This document shows positions 56,097-64,000 of a DNA stretch of 64,000 nt, piece by piece. This stretch comes from Agarivorans sp. TSD2052. Lineage in GTDB: Bacteria > Pseudomonadota > Gammaproteobacteria > Enterobacterales > Celerinatantimonadaceae. A program made the translations under genes and the position numbers. Below the pieces are notes generated by a model that saw only the letters and a program-made list of their open reading frames with translations, was not told the DNA's origin and did not search any database. Positions within the stretch are counted from its first letter, which is position 1; the number at the start of each line of letters is the position of its first letter. Location: the NCBI RefSeq assembly GCF_023238625.1, contig NZ_CP096670.1, positions 795,501-859,500 on the forward strand. The letters run 5' to 3'.

Positions 56097-57509
56097 ATGA
56101 ATGAAATAGTTAACTGGTTAAACGACGTACTGTGGGGCAACTTGCTGATCTATTTGCTGGTGGGCACTGGAGTTCTGTTTACCCTTCGTACTGGGTTCAT
56201 ACAGTTTCGCCATTTTGGACATATGTTCTCGGTGATGAAGTCTAGCCGAAGAGGTGATGCCAACGGCATATCGTCATTTCAGGCTTTATGCACGAGCTTG
56301 GCTGCTAGAGTCGGCACTGGCAACCTCGCGGGGGTTGCGATCGCGGTGACATTAGGTGGCCCTGGCGCTGTATTTTGGATGTGGCTAATTGCCTTGTTAG
56401 GGATGGCAACTAGCTTTGCGGAAAGCAGCTTAGCCCAGCTTTACAAAGTAAAAGACAGCGATGGCAATTTCCGTGGTGGTCCTTCTTATTATATGGAGCA
56501 AGGCTTAGGTAAGCGCTGGATGGGCGTGATCTTCGCTATTTGCTTGATCGTGGCTTTTGGCCTGGTATTTAATGCGGTACAAGCTAACGCCATCGCCTCA
56601 GCGATGAACGAAGCTTTTGGCTTTGATAAAGCCATTGTGGGTGGCATATTAGTCGCCGCTGCCGCACTGATTATTTTTGGTGGTATTCGCAGTATTGCTC
56701 GCTTCGCTGAACTAGTGGTTCCGTTTATGGCACTAGCTTATGTCATCGTGGCTCTAGTGGTTGTTATTATGAACATTCAGCAAATGCCTGAGGTATTTAG
56801 CTTAATTTTCCGTTCTGCTTTTGGTTTTGAAGAGGCCGGTGCGGGCGCCCTAGGTGCCGCCATGATGAATGGTATTAAACGCGGCTTGTTTTCTAACGAA
56901 GCGGGTATGGGTAGTGCCCCGAACGCTGCGGCAACGGCGACTCCTTACCCGCCACACCCTGCTTCGCAAGGTTACGTGCAGATGTTAGGTGTGTTCATTG
57001 ACACCGTGGTTATTTGTACCGCTACAGCGGCCATTATCTTACTGAGTCACAACGAACAATTGACCGGTGATGGTATTGCGCTAACTCAGCAAGCCTTGAG
57101 CAGTCAAGTGGGCGATTGGGGCAGTTACTTTGTGGGAGTGGCAATCATCTTTTTTGCCTTTACCTCTATTGTGGCGAACTACTCCTACGCAGAAACAAAT
57201 TTAGTTTTCTTAGAGCATAATCATAAAGCGGGTTTGTGGATTTTCCGTTTGTTGGTGCTAGCAATGGTAATGTTTGGTGCGGTGGTTAAAATTGACATCA
57301 TTTGGAATTTAGCCGATGTGTCGATGGGGTTCATGGCCATTGTTAACTTGATAGCTATCTTGTTGCTGTCAGGCGTTGTGGTTAAGTTGGCAAAAGATTA
57401 CAACCGCCAATTAGACGCAGGTAAAGTGCCTACGTTCAACAGCGACGATTTCCCCGAGCTTAAGAAGCAGCTCAGTTCTGATATTTGGTCGGGCTCCAAC
57501 AAGTCTTAA
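56097..57509 (+). CDS. sodium:alanine symporter (AGCS family)
   Basis: 470 residues with about 10-11 membrane helices. It takes up alanine or glycine with sodium. The N-terminal WGNLLIYLLVGTGVLFTLRTGFIQFRHF and the strongly conserved SSFQALCTSLAARVGTGNLAGVAIAVTLGGPGAVFWMW (about 59-96) are AGCS signatures. The second signature is GIKRGLFSNEAGMGSAPNAAATA (about 263-285). The family specificity cannot be fixed further. It is monocistronic and closed by a hairpin terminator. Confidence 0.95.
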   Translation: MNEIVNWLNDVLWGNLLIYLLVGTGVLFTLRTGFIQFRHFGHMFSVMKSSRRGDANGISSFQALCTSLAARVGTGNLAGVAIAVTLGGPGAVFWMWLIALLGMATSFAESSLAQLYKVKDSDGNFRGGPSYYMEQGLGKRWMGVIFAICLIVAFGLVFNAVQANAIASAMNEAFGFDKAIVGGILVAAAALIIFGGIRSIARFAELVVPFMALAYVIVALVVVIMNIQQMPEVFSLIFRSAFGFEEAGAGALGAAMMNGIKRGLFSNEAGMGSAPNAAATATPYPPHPASQGYVQMLGVFIDTVVICTATAAIILLSHNEQLTGDGIALTQQALSSQVGDWGSYFVGVAIIFFAFTSIVANYSYAETNLVFLEHNHKAGLWIFRLLVLAMVMFGAVVKIDIIWNLADVSMGFMAIVNLIAILLLSGVVVKLAKDYNRQLDAGKVPTFNSDDFPELKKQLSSDIWSGSNKS

Positions 57510-57530
57510 ACCTACGTTGATGGGTTAAAA

Positions 57531-57556
57531 GCCAACTGCTGGTCAGTTGGCTTTTT
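57531..57556 (+). terminator. terminator after the alanine symporter
   Basis: gccaactg-ctggt-cagttggc is followed by five T residues. Confidence 0.9.
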
Positions 57557-57584
57557 ATTATCAAACATACCGACTTCTCGCTGA

Positions 57585-57743
57585 CTACTCGACCAAAAGC
57601 TTTGCCACTTTCGTCAAACTCTCTGCTTCGTTTCGGCTAACAAAGACATAATTAAAGCCATGAGTGGCTGTTGAGGCCGCTAGATAGGCCTGTAGCGAAC
57701 GAATAAACCTCGCATTAAGCACTACGTTGCGCCGGTTTTGTTG
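57585..57743 (-). pseudogene. possible gene remnant, 52-codon open frame
   Basis: The minus frame runs from just after a stop near 57744 to a TAG at 57585. It reads QQNRRNVVLNARFIRSLQ, then AYLAASTATHGFNYVFVSRNEAES, then LTKVAKLLVE. It has no start codon and no ribosome site. The even, protein-like composition suggests the C-terminal remnant of a lost gene downstream of ruvX. I do not recognise the family and it may be chance. The rest of the 57510-57857 gap shows nothing else beyond the symporter terminator. Confidence 0.3.
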
Positions 57744-57857
57744 CTAGTAGGGGCGGTATTAGGGCGCTGCTGGCTGTTACGTTGTGTGCAGTTACATCCT
57801 TTAAGTGTTTGGCTTTAGCTACCTGTTATAACTGATGAGAAGGTAAAAGTGTTGCGT

Positions 57858-58292
57858 TTATGCTTCGTATTGCTCGGTGCACCAACTCTCAAAAATCAGT
57901 GCTGCCGCAAGGCTGTCGACGGCGCCTTTTTCAAGGGTTTTATAACCGCCTAATTCAAAAAGCTTTTCTTTGGCATCGACGGTGGTTAAACGCTCATCTT
58001 GCATTTCAATGGCATAACCAAAACGGCCATGCAAACGGTTGGCAAACTTTTTGGCGCGAGTCGTAAGCTCTTGCTCGCTGCCATCCATATTGAGCGGTAA
58101 GCCAATCACCAATAAATCGGGCTGCCATTGTTCAAGTAGCTTTTCGAGATTGGGCCAATTAGGAATACCATCTTGGGCCTTTATCGCTGCTAAGGGCTTG
58201 GCGGTACCGGTGAGCTCTTGACCTATTGCCACACCAATACTTTTGGTACCAAAGTCAAAAGCCAAGGCCGAACGTTCTCCTGCTCTAGCCAT
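57858..58292 (-). CDS. ruvX: YqgF/RuvX putative Holliday junction resolvase
   Basis: 144 residues, RNase H fold. [16 protein letters not shown] carries the first catalytic aspartate (about 13). [18 protein letters not shown] holds the second strand (about 60-77), [10 protein letters not shown] the conserved DERLTT motif (about 98), and [14 protein letters not shown] the final aspartate. The E. coli protein is essential and takes part in pre-16S rRNA 5' maturation; the resolvase label is historical. It overlaps yqgE by one base in the order rsmE-gshB-yqgE-ruvX. Confidence 0.95.
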   Translation of the reverse strand: MARAGERSALAFDFGTKSIGVAIGQELTGTAKPLAAIKAQDGIPNWPNLEKLLEQWQPDLLVIGLPLNMDGSEQELTTRAKKFANRLHGRFGYAIEMQDERLTTVDAKEKLFELGGYKTLEKGAVDSLAAALIFESWCTEQYEA

Positions 58293-58855
58293 TACGCGTG
58301 TCCCACTTGGCTAGACAGTTGCCAAATATCGATACCTAAGCTTTTAGCGGCTGCTTCCCAACGTTTATGGCTGGGTACATCAAAAATAATGTCTGCGCTG
58401 GCCGGTAAGGTTAGCCAAGAGTTTTCGGCAATCTCTTGCTCTAATTGTCCTGCTTCCCAACTGGCATATCCTAAAGTCACAATATAATCATCAGGCTGTG
58501 ACTCGGTGCCTAAGGTATCTAACACGTCCTTAGACGTGGTCACCATTAGCTCGTCACTGACTTTTAAACTGCTACTAAAGCCCTTTACCGGCGAATGTAA
58601 AACAAAGCCTCGTTCTTGGGCTACCGGCCCGCCTTGGTAAACGGGTCGGTCAAGATTCTCGCGCAATAACTCTACTTGATTTTGTAATTCTATTTGCTCA
58701 AGTAATGACTCTACCGATAAATCTACTGGCACATTGATCACCAAACCCATCGCGCCTTCGTCATTGTGCTCGCATAGGTAGACAACCGAGCGTTTGAAGA
58801 ACGGATCATTGAGGCTTGGCATGGCCAATAAAAATTGATTCTGCAAAGTATTCAT
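58292..58855 (-). CDS. yqgE: UPF0301 family protein YqgE
   Basis: 187 residues. [40 protein letters not shown] is the UPF0301/AlgH signature. [16 protein letters not shown] and the closing [30 protein letters not shown] follow the family plan. Its function is uncertain; AlgH of Pseudomonas was linked to alginate control. It starts 26 bases after gshB and shares one base with ruvX. Conserved neighbourhood supports a co-transcribed unit. Confidence 0.95.
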   Translation of the reverse strand: MNTLQNQFLLAMPSLNDPFFKRSVVYLCEHNDEGAMGLVINVPVDLSVESLLEQIELQNQVELLRENLDRPVYQGGPVAQERGFVLHSPVKGFSSSLKVSDELMVTTSKDVLDTLGTESQPDDYIVTLGYASWEAGQLEQEIAENSWLTLPASADIIFDVPSHKRWEAAAKSLGIDIWQLSSQVGHA

Positions 58856-58881
58856 CTATTAATGGTTAACCTTATTACTGC

Positions 58882-59838
58882 TTAGGCTGATGCGTTAAGT
58901 CTAGCTTCAATTGCATCCATTAACTTGCCTGTAATCGAAATATCGTAGGCCGCTTCAATTTCTTTAATACAGGTTGGGCTGGTGACGTTTATTTCCGTGA
59001 CTTTGTCGCCAATCACGTCTAGGCCAACAAACACCAAGCCCTTTTCTTTCAACGCTGGGCCAATGGCCTTAGCAATTCTCCAGTCGCTTTCCGATAAAGG
59101 TTGAGCTACACCTCGGCCGCCAGCCGCTAAATTACCGCGTGTTTCGCCCTTTGAAGGAATACGGGCTAAACAATAAGGCATAGGCTCACCATCAACGATC
59201 AGTATACGCTTGTCACCATCAACAATTTCGGGGATAAAACACTGTGCCATACAGTATTCTTGACCGTGATTGGTTAAGGTTTCCAAGATCACTCCCACGT
59301 TAGGATCGCCTTCTTTAAGGCGGAAGATTGACGCCCCACCCATACCATCTAATGGCTTCATGATCACGTCTTTGTGCTGTTGATGAAAAGCCTTAAGGCG
59401 AGGCATATCACTGCTCACTAAAGTGGTCGGGGTAAATTCTGAGAACCAAGCGGTAAACAGCTTTTCATTGGCATCGCGTAAGCTTTGTGGCTTATTAATG
59501 ATTAAGCTGCCCTCGGCCTCTGCACGCTCCAATATGTAGGTGGCGTAAATAAACTCGGTGTCAAACGGAGGATCTTTACGCATTAAGATCACATCCAATT
59601 CACTTAAGCTCTGATCCACCGATTCGCCAAGCTCAAACCAAGATTGAGAGTCTTGCTGAACGGCTAAGGGAGACATATTTGCGGCCGCACGACCACCGTC
59701 TAAATAGAGGTCTTGCATTTCCATGTAATAGATTTCGTAACCGCGTGCTTGGGCTTCCATCAACATGGCGAAGCTAGAGTCTTTCTTAATATTGATTTTG
59801 GTGATGGGGTCCATCACGATACCGAGTCTAATACTCAT
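58882..59838 (-). CDS. gshB: glutathione synthetase
   Basis: 318 residues (E. coli 316). This ATP-grasp enzyme joins gamma-glutamylcysteine and glycine. LGIVMDPITKINIKKDSSFAMLMEAQARGYEI opens the N-terminal domain. VILMRKDPPFDTEFIYATYILE binds substrate. VIMKPLDGMGGASIFR (about 155-170) is the ATP-grasp glycine loop, and RGNLAAGGRG and INVTSPTCIKEIE complete the active site. The rsmE stop and gshB start are directly adjacent, with no gap. Confidence 0.97.
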   Translation of the reverse strand: MSIRLGIVMDPITKINIKKDSSFAMLMEAQARGYEIYYMEMQDLYLDGGRAAANMSPLAVQQDSQSWFELGESVDQSLSELDVILMRKDPPFDTEFIYATYILERAEAEGSLIINKPQSLRDANEKLFTAWFSEFTPTTLVSSDMPRLKAFHQQHKDVIMKPLDGMGGASIFRLKEGDPNVGVILETLTNHGQEYCMAQCFIPEIVDGDKRILIVDGEPMPYCLARIPSKGETRGNLAAGGRGVAQPLSESDWRIAKAIGPALKEKGLVFVGLDVIGDKVTEINVTSPTCIKEIEAAYDISITGKLMDAIEARLNASA

Positions 59839-60570
59839 TTATGCTAAGTCTCCAAATTGACATTGCAAAGCGGTAATTGCCGTAAGCGCGGCGGTTTCTG
59901 TGCGTAAGACACGCGGGCCTAATATTGTTTCCTGAAATTGATGCTGATTACAGACGTCAATTTCTTGTTCTGATAAGCCACCTTCTGGCCCAATTAACAA
60001 CCTAACTCCATGTTGCGGAATAGGAAGGGTCTTAATGCTATATGGGGCCTTTGGATGTAAATTCAACTTCATGGCGTCAGTGTTTTCACTGGCCCATTGC
60101 TCTAGGCTTTGCAGTGCGGCCACTTCAGGCACGATACTACGCCCCGATTGTTCACACGCGGCGATCGCTATTTTTTGCCATTGCTGGCGTTTCTTTTCAA
60201 AGCGCTCTTGATTCAGCCTCACTCCACAACGCTCACTGGTGAGCGGGGTGATTTTGTTTACGCCTAATTCTACCGATTTTTGAATGGTAAATTCCATGCG
60301 GTCACCACGAGAAATCACTTGCCCTAAATGAATATTAAGCGGTGATTCTGAATGGTTGGCCTGAACAGCGGTGATTTTCACTGAAACATGCTTTTTACTG
60401 CTGGTTTCGATCACCGCAGCATAATTATTACCATCACTATTGAACAGTTCTAAGTATTGCCCGGCTTCCATGCGTAGTACCCGCCCAACGTGACTAGCAG
60501 CTTCATCATCAAGTTCTGTGGCCATGTTGAGCGAGAGTGGTTGAGAGTGGAAAATTCGTGGTATGCGCAT
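59839..60570 (-). CDS. rsmE: 16S rRNA (uracil1498-N3)-methyltransferase
   Basis: 243 residues, SPOUT/trefoil-knot methyltransferase. [13 protein letters not shown] starts the PUA-like domain. [23 protein letters not shown] (about 94-116) and [16 protein letters not shown] (about 190-205) form the cofactor-binding knot, completed by [19 protein letters not shown]. It methylates U1498 of 16S rRNA. It heads the rsmE-gshB-yqgE-ruvX unit. Confidence 0.95.
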   Translation of the reverse strand: MRIPRIFHSQPLSLNMATELDDEAASHVGRVLRMEAGQYLELFNSDGNNYAAVIETSSKKHVSVKITAVQANHSESPLNIHLGQVISRGDRMEFTIQKSVELGVNKITPLTSERCGVRLNQERFEKKRQQWQKIAIAACEQSGRSIVPEVAALQSLEQWASENTDAMKLNLHPKAPYSIKTLPIPQHGVRLLIGPEGGLSEQEIDVCNQHQFQETILGPRVLRTETAALTAITALQCQFGDLA

Positions 60571-60733
60571 GGTTAAAAATAGGCCCTTGGGTAGTTTTTA
60601 TGGTTAAGGATTTGACCGTTAAAGGATAAACCTATTGCTTACTTATGCCTAGTAATCCATTAGTACTTAGGATATTTCTATATTGATTTATTCGTTATTT
60701 ATTATAGTCTGTACCTTTTTCAAGGGACTGAAT

Positions 60734-61162
60734 ATGAAAGTAATTAAACTTGGTTTGGTTGTTTCTATGATGGGGCTTTTAGGTTGCGCTGCGACCAATC
60801 AAAAAGTGGAAGAAATAGCGTTGAACTATCAACCCAATCCTCCTTCGGTTGTTACCGAAACTACTAAACAGTTACTCGTTGAGCGTTGCAATAAAAGAGT
60901 AAGTTCTGTGAGTTATTTACAAACGCAGTGTTATGTTGTGGGTGATGTATTGGTTATTGAGCACCGTCTTCGCGACAAGCGCAGGGAATGGAATGCAAAT
61001 TCTATTTCTGACTCTCAGCTTCGATTAGCTAATAACGTTTGTAATTCTCATGTGGAATTTGGCGCTCTGCAAGATGGTATGGGCTACATGGTTAACTTCG
61101 CTGGGGGAAGAAATGGTTTACCGACCAGGGTTATCACTATTGAGGATTGTAACGAAGCTTAA
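60734..61162 (+). CDS. small putative lipoprotein
   Basis: 142 residues. MKVIKLGLVVSMMGLLGCAATNQ is a lipoprotein signal peptide with lipobox LLGC (cysteine about 18). The residue at +2 is alanine, which favours outer-membrane sorting. The mature part has five cysteines (such as ERCNKR, TQCYVV, NNVCNS, EDCNEA) and may form disulfides. No family is recognised. AAGGGA precedes this ATG; the frame from 60683 lacks a signal-like start. The 3' end overlaps the 3' end of sprT by 45 bases on the other strand. It takes the place where endA lies in E. coli. Confidence 0.68.
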   Translation: MKVIKLGLVVSMMGLLGCAATNQKVEEIALNYQPNPPSVVTETTKQLLVERCNKRVSSVSYLQTQCYVVGDVLVIEHRLRDKRREWNANSISDSQLRLANNVCNSHVEFGALQDGMGYMVNFAGGRNGLPTRVITIEDCNEA

Positions 61163-61615
61163 TCGTTGCTGGCATTTTGTGCACTGATAACTCGCTCCTC
61201 TCAGCACTTTATTGTGTCGGCGTACGCTTAAATGATGGCGTTGGCAGGCACAGCGATATTCAAATGTGCTGAGTTGCAGTTGCTCGATAGAGTAACTGTG
61301 AGTTGTGTTTGCTGGACAATTAAATACCTGCTGCATGATCTGTTGCCACTCTTTACCGTGCGGTTTTACACGCCCATATAGTGCGTGGCATAGTAAATGT
61401 GCTACTTCATGCGGCACGGTTTGCGCCAAAAAATCCGCGGGTTGCTGCTGGTAAAAATGCGCATTAAAACGCAGTTTCCACTGGCTTAGGTTCGCGCTGC
61501 CGGCCACTTTGCTACGTCGCTTCGATAATATTATTTCTGGTCGAGTAAAGGACCGTTGAAAATGCTGTTCTGCTTGCAGAAAGCACCGTTCAATTTGTTG
61601 GTTTAGTTGCTGCAA
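61118..61615 (-). CDS. sprT: SprT family zinc metalloprotein
   Basis: 165 residues. The zincin motif HEVAH (about 70-74), with a downstream HGKEW histidine (about 86), marks the SprT-like domain. A C-terminal zinc ribbon is shown by CACQRHH and CTKCQQ. E. coli SprT has this same layout and lies by rsmE-gshB; bacterial substrates are not established. The N-terminal IILSKRRSKVAGSANLSQWKLRFNAHFY is typical. The stop lies inside the convergent lipoprotein gene. Confidence 0.9.
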   Translation of the reverse strand: MQQLNQQIERCFLQAEQHFQRSFTRPEIILSKRRSKVAGSANLSQWKLRFNAHFYQQQPADFLAQTVPHEVAHLLCHALYGRVKPHGKEWQQIMQQVFNCPANTTHSYSIEQLQLSTFEYRCACQRHHLSVRRHNKVLRGASYQCTKCQQRLSFVTILNSDNPGR

Positions 61616-61702
61616 AATAGGCCGTACATGGTGATATATAAAGGCATTATACGGCTAGTTGGCTTGGGGTCTAGCGGTGATTTTAGTGAGGCCTTGGGCG
61701 AT

Positions 61703-61733
61703 AAAAAAAGCCAGTCTTGAGACTGGCTTGTTT
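61703..61733 (-). terminator. terminator after serA
   Basis: gccagtc-ttga-gactggc has seven A residues on the left, giving a U-run for the minus-strand serA transcript. Confidence 0.9.
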
Positions 61734-61754
61734 GATTCGCGTATCGGCATTTTG

Positions 61755-62984
61755 TTAGTGAAGAATACGGGCGCGAATGGTGCCTTCAATCTCTTTAAGC
61801 TTGGCGATAGCTTGCTCAGATTGAGCGGTCTCTACGTCAATGACTACGTAACCAATGCTGTCGTTGGTTTGTAGGTATTGCGCGGCAATGTTGATTGAGT
61901 CTTCAGCAAAGGCCAAGTTAATTTTAGTTAGCACACCCGGTTGGTTGTGGTGAATGTGCAATAAACGGCTAGTGCCAGTGTGGCCCGGTAGTGCAACTTC
62001 TGGGAAGTTTACTGCAGACAAGGTTGAACCGTTGTCTGAGTACTTGGCCATTTTTGACGCCACTTCAATACCAATGTTCTCTTGCGCTTCTTGAGTTGAG
62101 CCACCTACGTGTGGACTAAGAATCACATTATCAAAAGCGAGTAGTGGCGATTCAAAGGCTTCTTTGTTTGATTTTGGCTCTGTTGGGAATACATCAATGG
62201 CTGCACCAGCCAGTTTTTTGTTTTCTAATACAGAGACTAGCGCATCGATGTCTACAACAGTACCGCGCGATGCATTGATCAGGATAGAACCTTGTTTCAT
62301 TGCAGCAAACTGCGCTTCACCAAACATGTATTTAGTTTGTGCTGTTTCTGGCACGTGTAGGCTTACTACGTCGCTCATAGCCAGTAGCTGGTCCAAGTCG
62401 GCGACTTGAGTAGCATTACCTAACGACAATTTGTTCTCAATGTCGTAGTAATAGACTTGCATACCTAAGGTTTCGGCAAGAATACTTAATTGAGTACCAA
62501 TGTGACCATAACCAATAATGCCTAGCTTTTTACCGCGAGCTTCGTAAGAGTTATCGGCAGATTTAATCCACTCACCACGGTGAGCTTTAGCGTTTTTCTC
62601 TGGGATGCCACGAAGTAGTAAGATAATTTCACCTAATACTAATTCGGCTACGCTTCGAGTATTAGAGAACGGTGCGTTAAATACAGGAATACCTTTCTGC
62701 TGAGCTGCTTTTAGGTCTACTTGGTTGGTACCAATACAGAAACAACCAATAGCAACTAGCTTATTAGCCGCGGCAAGTACGCGTTCGTTTAGGTCTGTAC
62801 GGGAGCGAATACCAATGAAGTGAACATCTTTGATTTTCTCAATCAGATCATCTTCTGCAAGAGAGGTTTTGATCATCTCTACATTCTCATAACCCGCAGA
62901 TTGGAAGGATTGTAGTGAACTAGGGTGCAGACCCTCTAACAACAAAACCTTAATTTTTTCCTTGCCTAACGAATACTTTGCCAT
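61755..62984 (-). CDS. serA: D-3-phosphoglycerate dehydrogenase
   Basis: 409 residues (E. coli 410). First step of serine synthesis. GYGHIGTQLSILAETLGMQVYYYD (about 158-181) binds NAD. NASRGTVVDIDAL and LSPHVGGSTQEAQENIG carry the catalytic arginine, glutamate and histidine (the last near 292). The C-terminal ACT domain (about 335-409), ending GTIRARILH, is the serine-feedback site. The start follows MAKYSLGKEKIKVLLLEG, as in E. coli MAKVSLEKDKIKFLLVEG. It follows rpiA, as in related genomes. Confidence 0.97.
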   Translation of the reverse strand: MAKYSLGKEKIKVLLLEGLHPSSLQSFQSAGYENVEMIKTSLAEDDLIEKIKDVHFIGIRSRTDLNERVLAAANKLVAIGCFCIGTNQVDLKAAQQKGIPVFNAPFSNTRSVAELVLGEIILLLRGIPEKNAKAHRGEWIKSADNSYEARGKKLGIIGYGHIGTQLSILAETLGMQVYYYDIENKLSLGNATQVADLDQLLAMSDVVSLHVPETAQTKYMFGEAQFAAMKQGSILINASRGTVVDIDALVSVLENKKLAGAAIDVFPTEPKSNKEAFESPLLAFDNVILSPHVGGSTQEAQENIGIEVASKMAKYSDNGSTLSAVNFPEVALPGHTGTSRLLHIHHNQPGVLTKINLAFAEDSINIAAQYLQTNDSIGYVVIDVETAQSEQAIAKLKEIEGTIRARILH

Positions 62985-63190
62985 GTTTGCTTCCTAATAC
63001 CCATGTTACCGCTGAGCGGCTAAATTTAGCAAAAAAGCAGCACTTAGGGAATGTAATTTTATTACATCAAATTAAATTCATATTGTAGATAATTAACTGA
63101 CAATAGTTAATTTTAAGAAATATACTACTGGCGAGATAAGTTTCCATAGAGTTTGTATGGATTAATCTATGGATGGTTAGAATATTACAC

Positions 63191-63222
63191 AAAAAAAAGA
63201 GTGCGCTAGGCACTCTTTTTTT
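63191..63222 (-). terminator. terminator after rpiA
   Basis: agagtgc-gctag-gcactct is flanked by A residues on the left and T residues on the right. It ends rpiA before serA, so serA should have its own promoter in the 62985-63190 gap. Confidence 0.9.
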
Positions 63223-63237
63223 TATTTGTCCGCTTGA

Positions 63238-63891
63238 TTAGCGCTTTTTAGCCCCTTCAGGGGTGCCTATAATGACTTGGTTTGCACCACGAGCCGCAAA
63301 TAGACCATTAGTCACAACACCTACTATGGCATTGATATCGCGCTCCATGCTTAGTGGATCAGTGATTTTCATGTTGTGTACATCTAAAATCACGTTGCCG
63401 TTGTCGGTCACCACCCCTTCACGATATACCGGGTCTCCACCCAATTTCACCAACTGGCGTGCCACATAGCTGCGCGCCATTGGGATAACTTCAACCGGCA
63501 ATGGAAAGCCGCCTAGCACCGGTACTTCTTTGGTATTGTCGACAATACAAATGAATTGATCGGCTACTGCCGCAATGATCTTTTCACGAGTAAGCGCTGC
63601 GCCGCCGCCTTTAATCATGTGGTTTTGCGCGTTAATTTCATCAGCACCATCTACATAAACAGACAGTTCACTAACGCTGTTTAAGTCAAATACTTCAATA
63701 CCGTAAGCCAATAACTTTTCAGTTGACGCCTCAGAGCTTGATACCGCGCCTACAATACTGTCTTTCATGGTCGCTAAGGCGTCAATGAAATGATTGACGG
63801 TAGAGCCGGTACCTACACCTACGATAGTGTTTTCTTGAACGTATTCTAAGGCAGCCCAGCCAGCGGCTTTTTTCATCTCATCTTGTGTCAT
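63238..63891 (-). CDS. rpiA: ribose-5-phosphate isomerase A
   Basis: 217 residues (E. coli 219). It interconverts ribose 5-phosphate and ribulose 5-phosphate. [15 protein letters not shown] (about 22-36), [18 protein letters not shown] (about 80-88, catalytic aspartates) and [12 protein letters not shown] form the active site. The closing [23 protein letters not shown] is family typical. Upstream sequence to the window edge contains no further gene that I can support. Confidence 0.97.
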   Translation of the reverse strand: MTQDEMKKAAGWAALEYVQENTIVGVGTGSTVNHFIDALATMKDSIVGAVSSSEASTEKLLAYGIEVFDLNSVSELSVYVDGADEINAQNHMIKGGGAALTREKIIAAVADQFICIVDNTKEVPVLGGFPLPVEVIPMARSYVARQLVKLGGDPVYREGVVTDNGNVILDVHNMKITDPLSMERDINAIVGVVTNGLFAARGANQVIIGTPEGAKKR

Positions 63892-64000
63892 TACAGTGCT
63901 CCGAGCAAAGTGTAGGGGAGTGGCCAGTAAAGCTGGCTCATTTGGCGCGGATTATAACCAAGCCCTCGATTTAACGCCAATTGCTATTGCAGATTTTTTG

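Noticed and set aside
1-64000. CRISPR arrays, rRNA genes and intact insertion sequences
   Set aside because: No regularly spaced repeats, no rRNA-like stretches and no transposase-like proteins were seen on either strand.

Overview
The window comes from the chromosome of a marine-type gammaproteobacterium. Gene content and synteny (nudF-yqiB-cpdA-yqiA-parE, parC-plsC, pepA-holC-valS opposite lptF-lptG, thrLABC with a leader, rpiA-serA, rsmE-gshB-yqgE-ruvX, ArcA, AceK, CheX, RraA plus RraB) fit the Vibrio/Shewanella/Alteromonas side of the class. An Agarivorans-like genus is my best guess, but I cannot prove it from sequence alone. Nearly everything is ordinary core genome, with one clear accessory insertion. 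Layout: 1-7.9 kb holds the tail of a DUF218 protein, a potassium channel, glnE, lpxL, hldE and tolC. 8.1-18.6 kb is one long co-directional run: nudF, yqiB, cpdA, yqiA, parE, a GGDEF/EAL gene, parC, plsC, rraB. It joins nucleotide and cAMP turnover to topoisomerase IV, with a cyclic-di-GMP gene placed between the two topoisomerase subunits. 18.7-28.0 kb holds a periplasmic solute-binding protein, a DUF445 protein, valS-holC-pepA, lptF-lptG for LPS export, and an RDD protein. 28.2-30.8 kb holds tRNA-Leu(CAA) and a small metal/redox-looking module: a GDCCVxC mini-protein, an ECF sigma factor, an ArsP/YraQ-type permease and a thioredoxin-like protein. 31-32.7 kb holds cheX and a family 2 glycosyltransferase. 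32.9-38.4 kb is the main discovery. A 28-bp near-perfect direct repeat of the 5' coding end of dusA flanks about 5.46 kb. On the left, 19 codons of the original dusA start survive, ending in a stop. On the right, the complete dusA carries a different first five codons and its own upstream promoter. Between the repeats lie a frameshifted PrtN-like gene, a large cadherin-like lipoprotein, and a divergent, AT-rich LysR regulator. No integrase remains. I read this as the remnant of a dusA-targeted integrative element that has lost its mobility genes and kept its cargo. 39-45 kb holds a SieB-like membrane protein, mgsA, a SRAP/YedK protein, a gamma-glutamylcyclotransferase-fold protein, pyruvate kinase and arcA with an upstream FNR-type site. 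45-53 kb holds rraA, a small outer-membrane beta-barrel protein, aceK, and the attenuated threonine operon thrLABC. 53-64 kb holds tesB, grcA with an FNR-type site, a hemerythrin protein, a DUF3545 protein, an alanine/sodium symporter, ruvX-yqgE-gshB-rsmE, a small lipoprotein overlapping sprT tail to tail, serA and rpiA. I see no CRISPR arrays, rRNA genes or intact insertion sequences.
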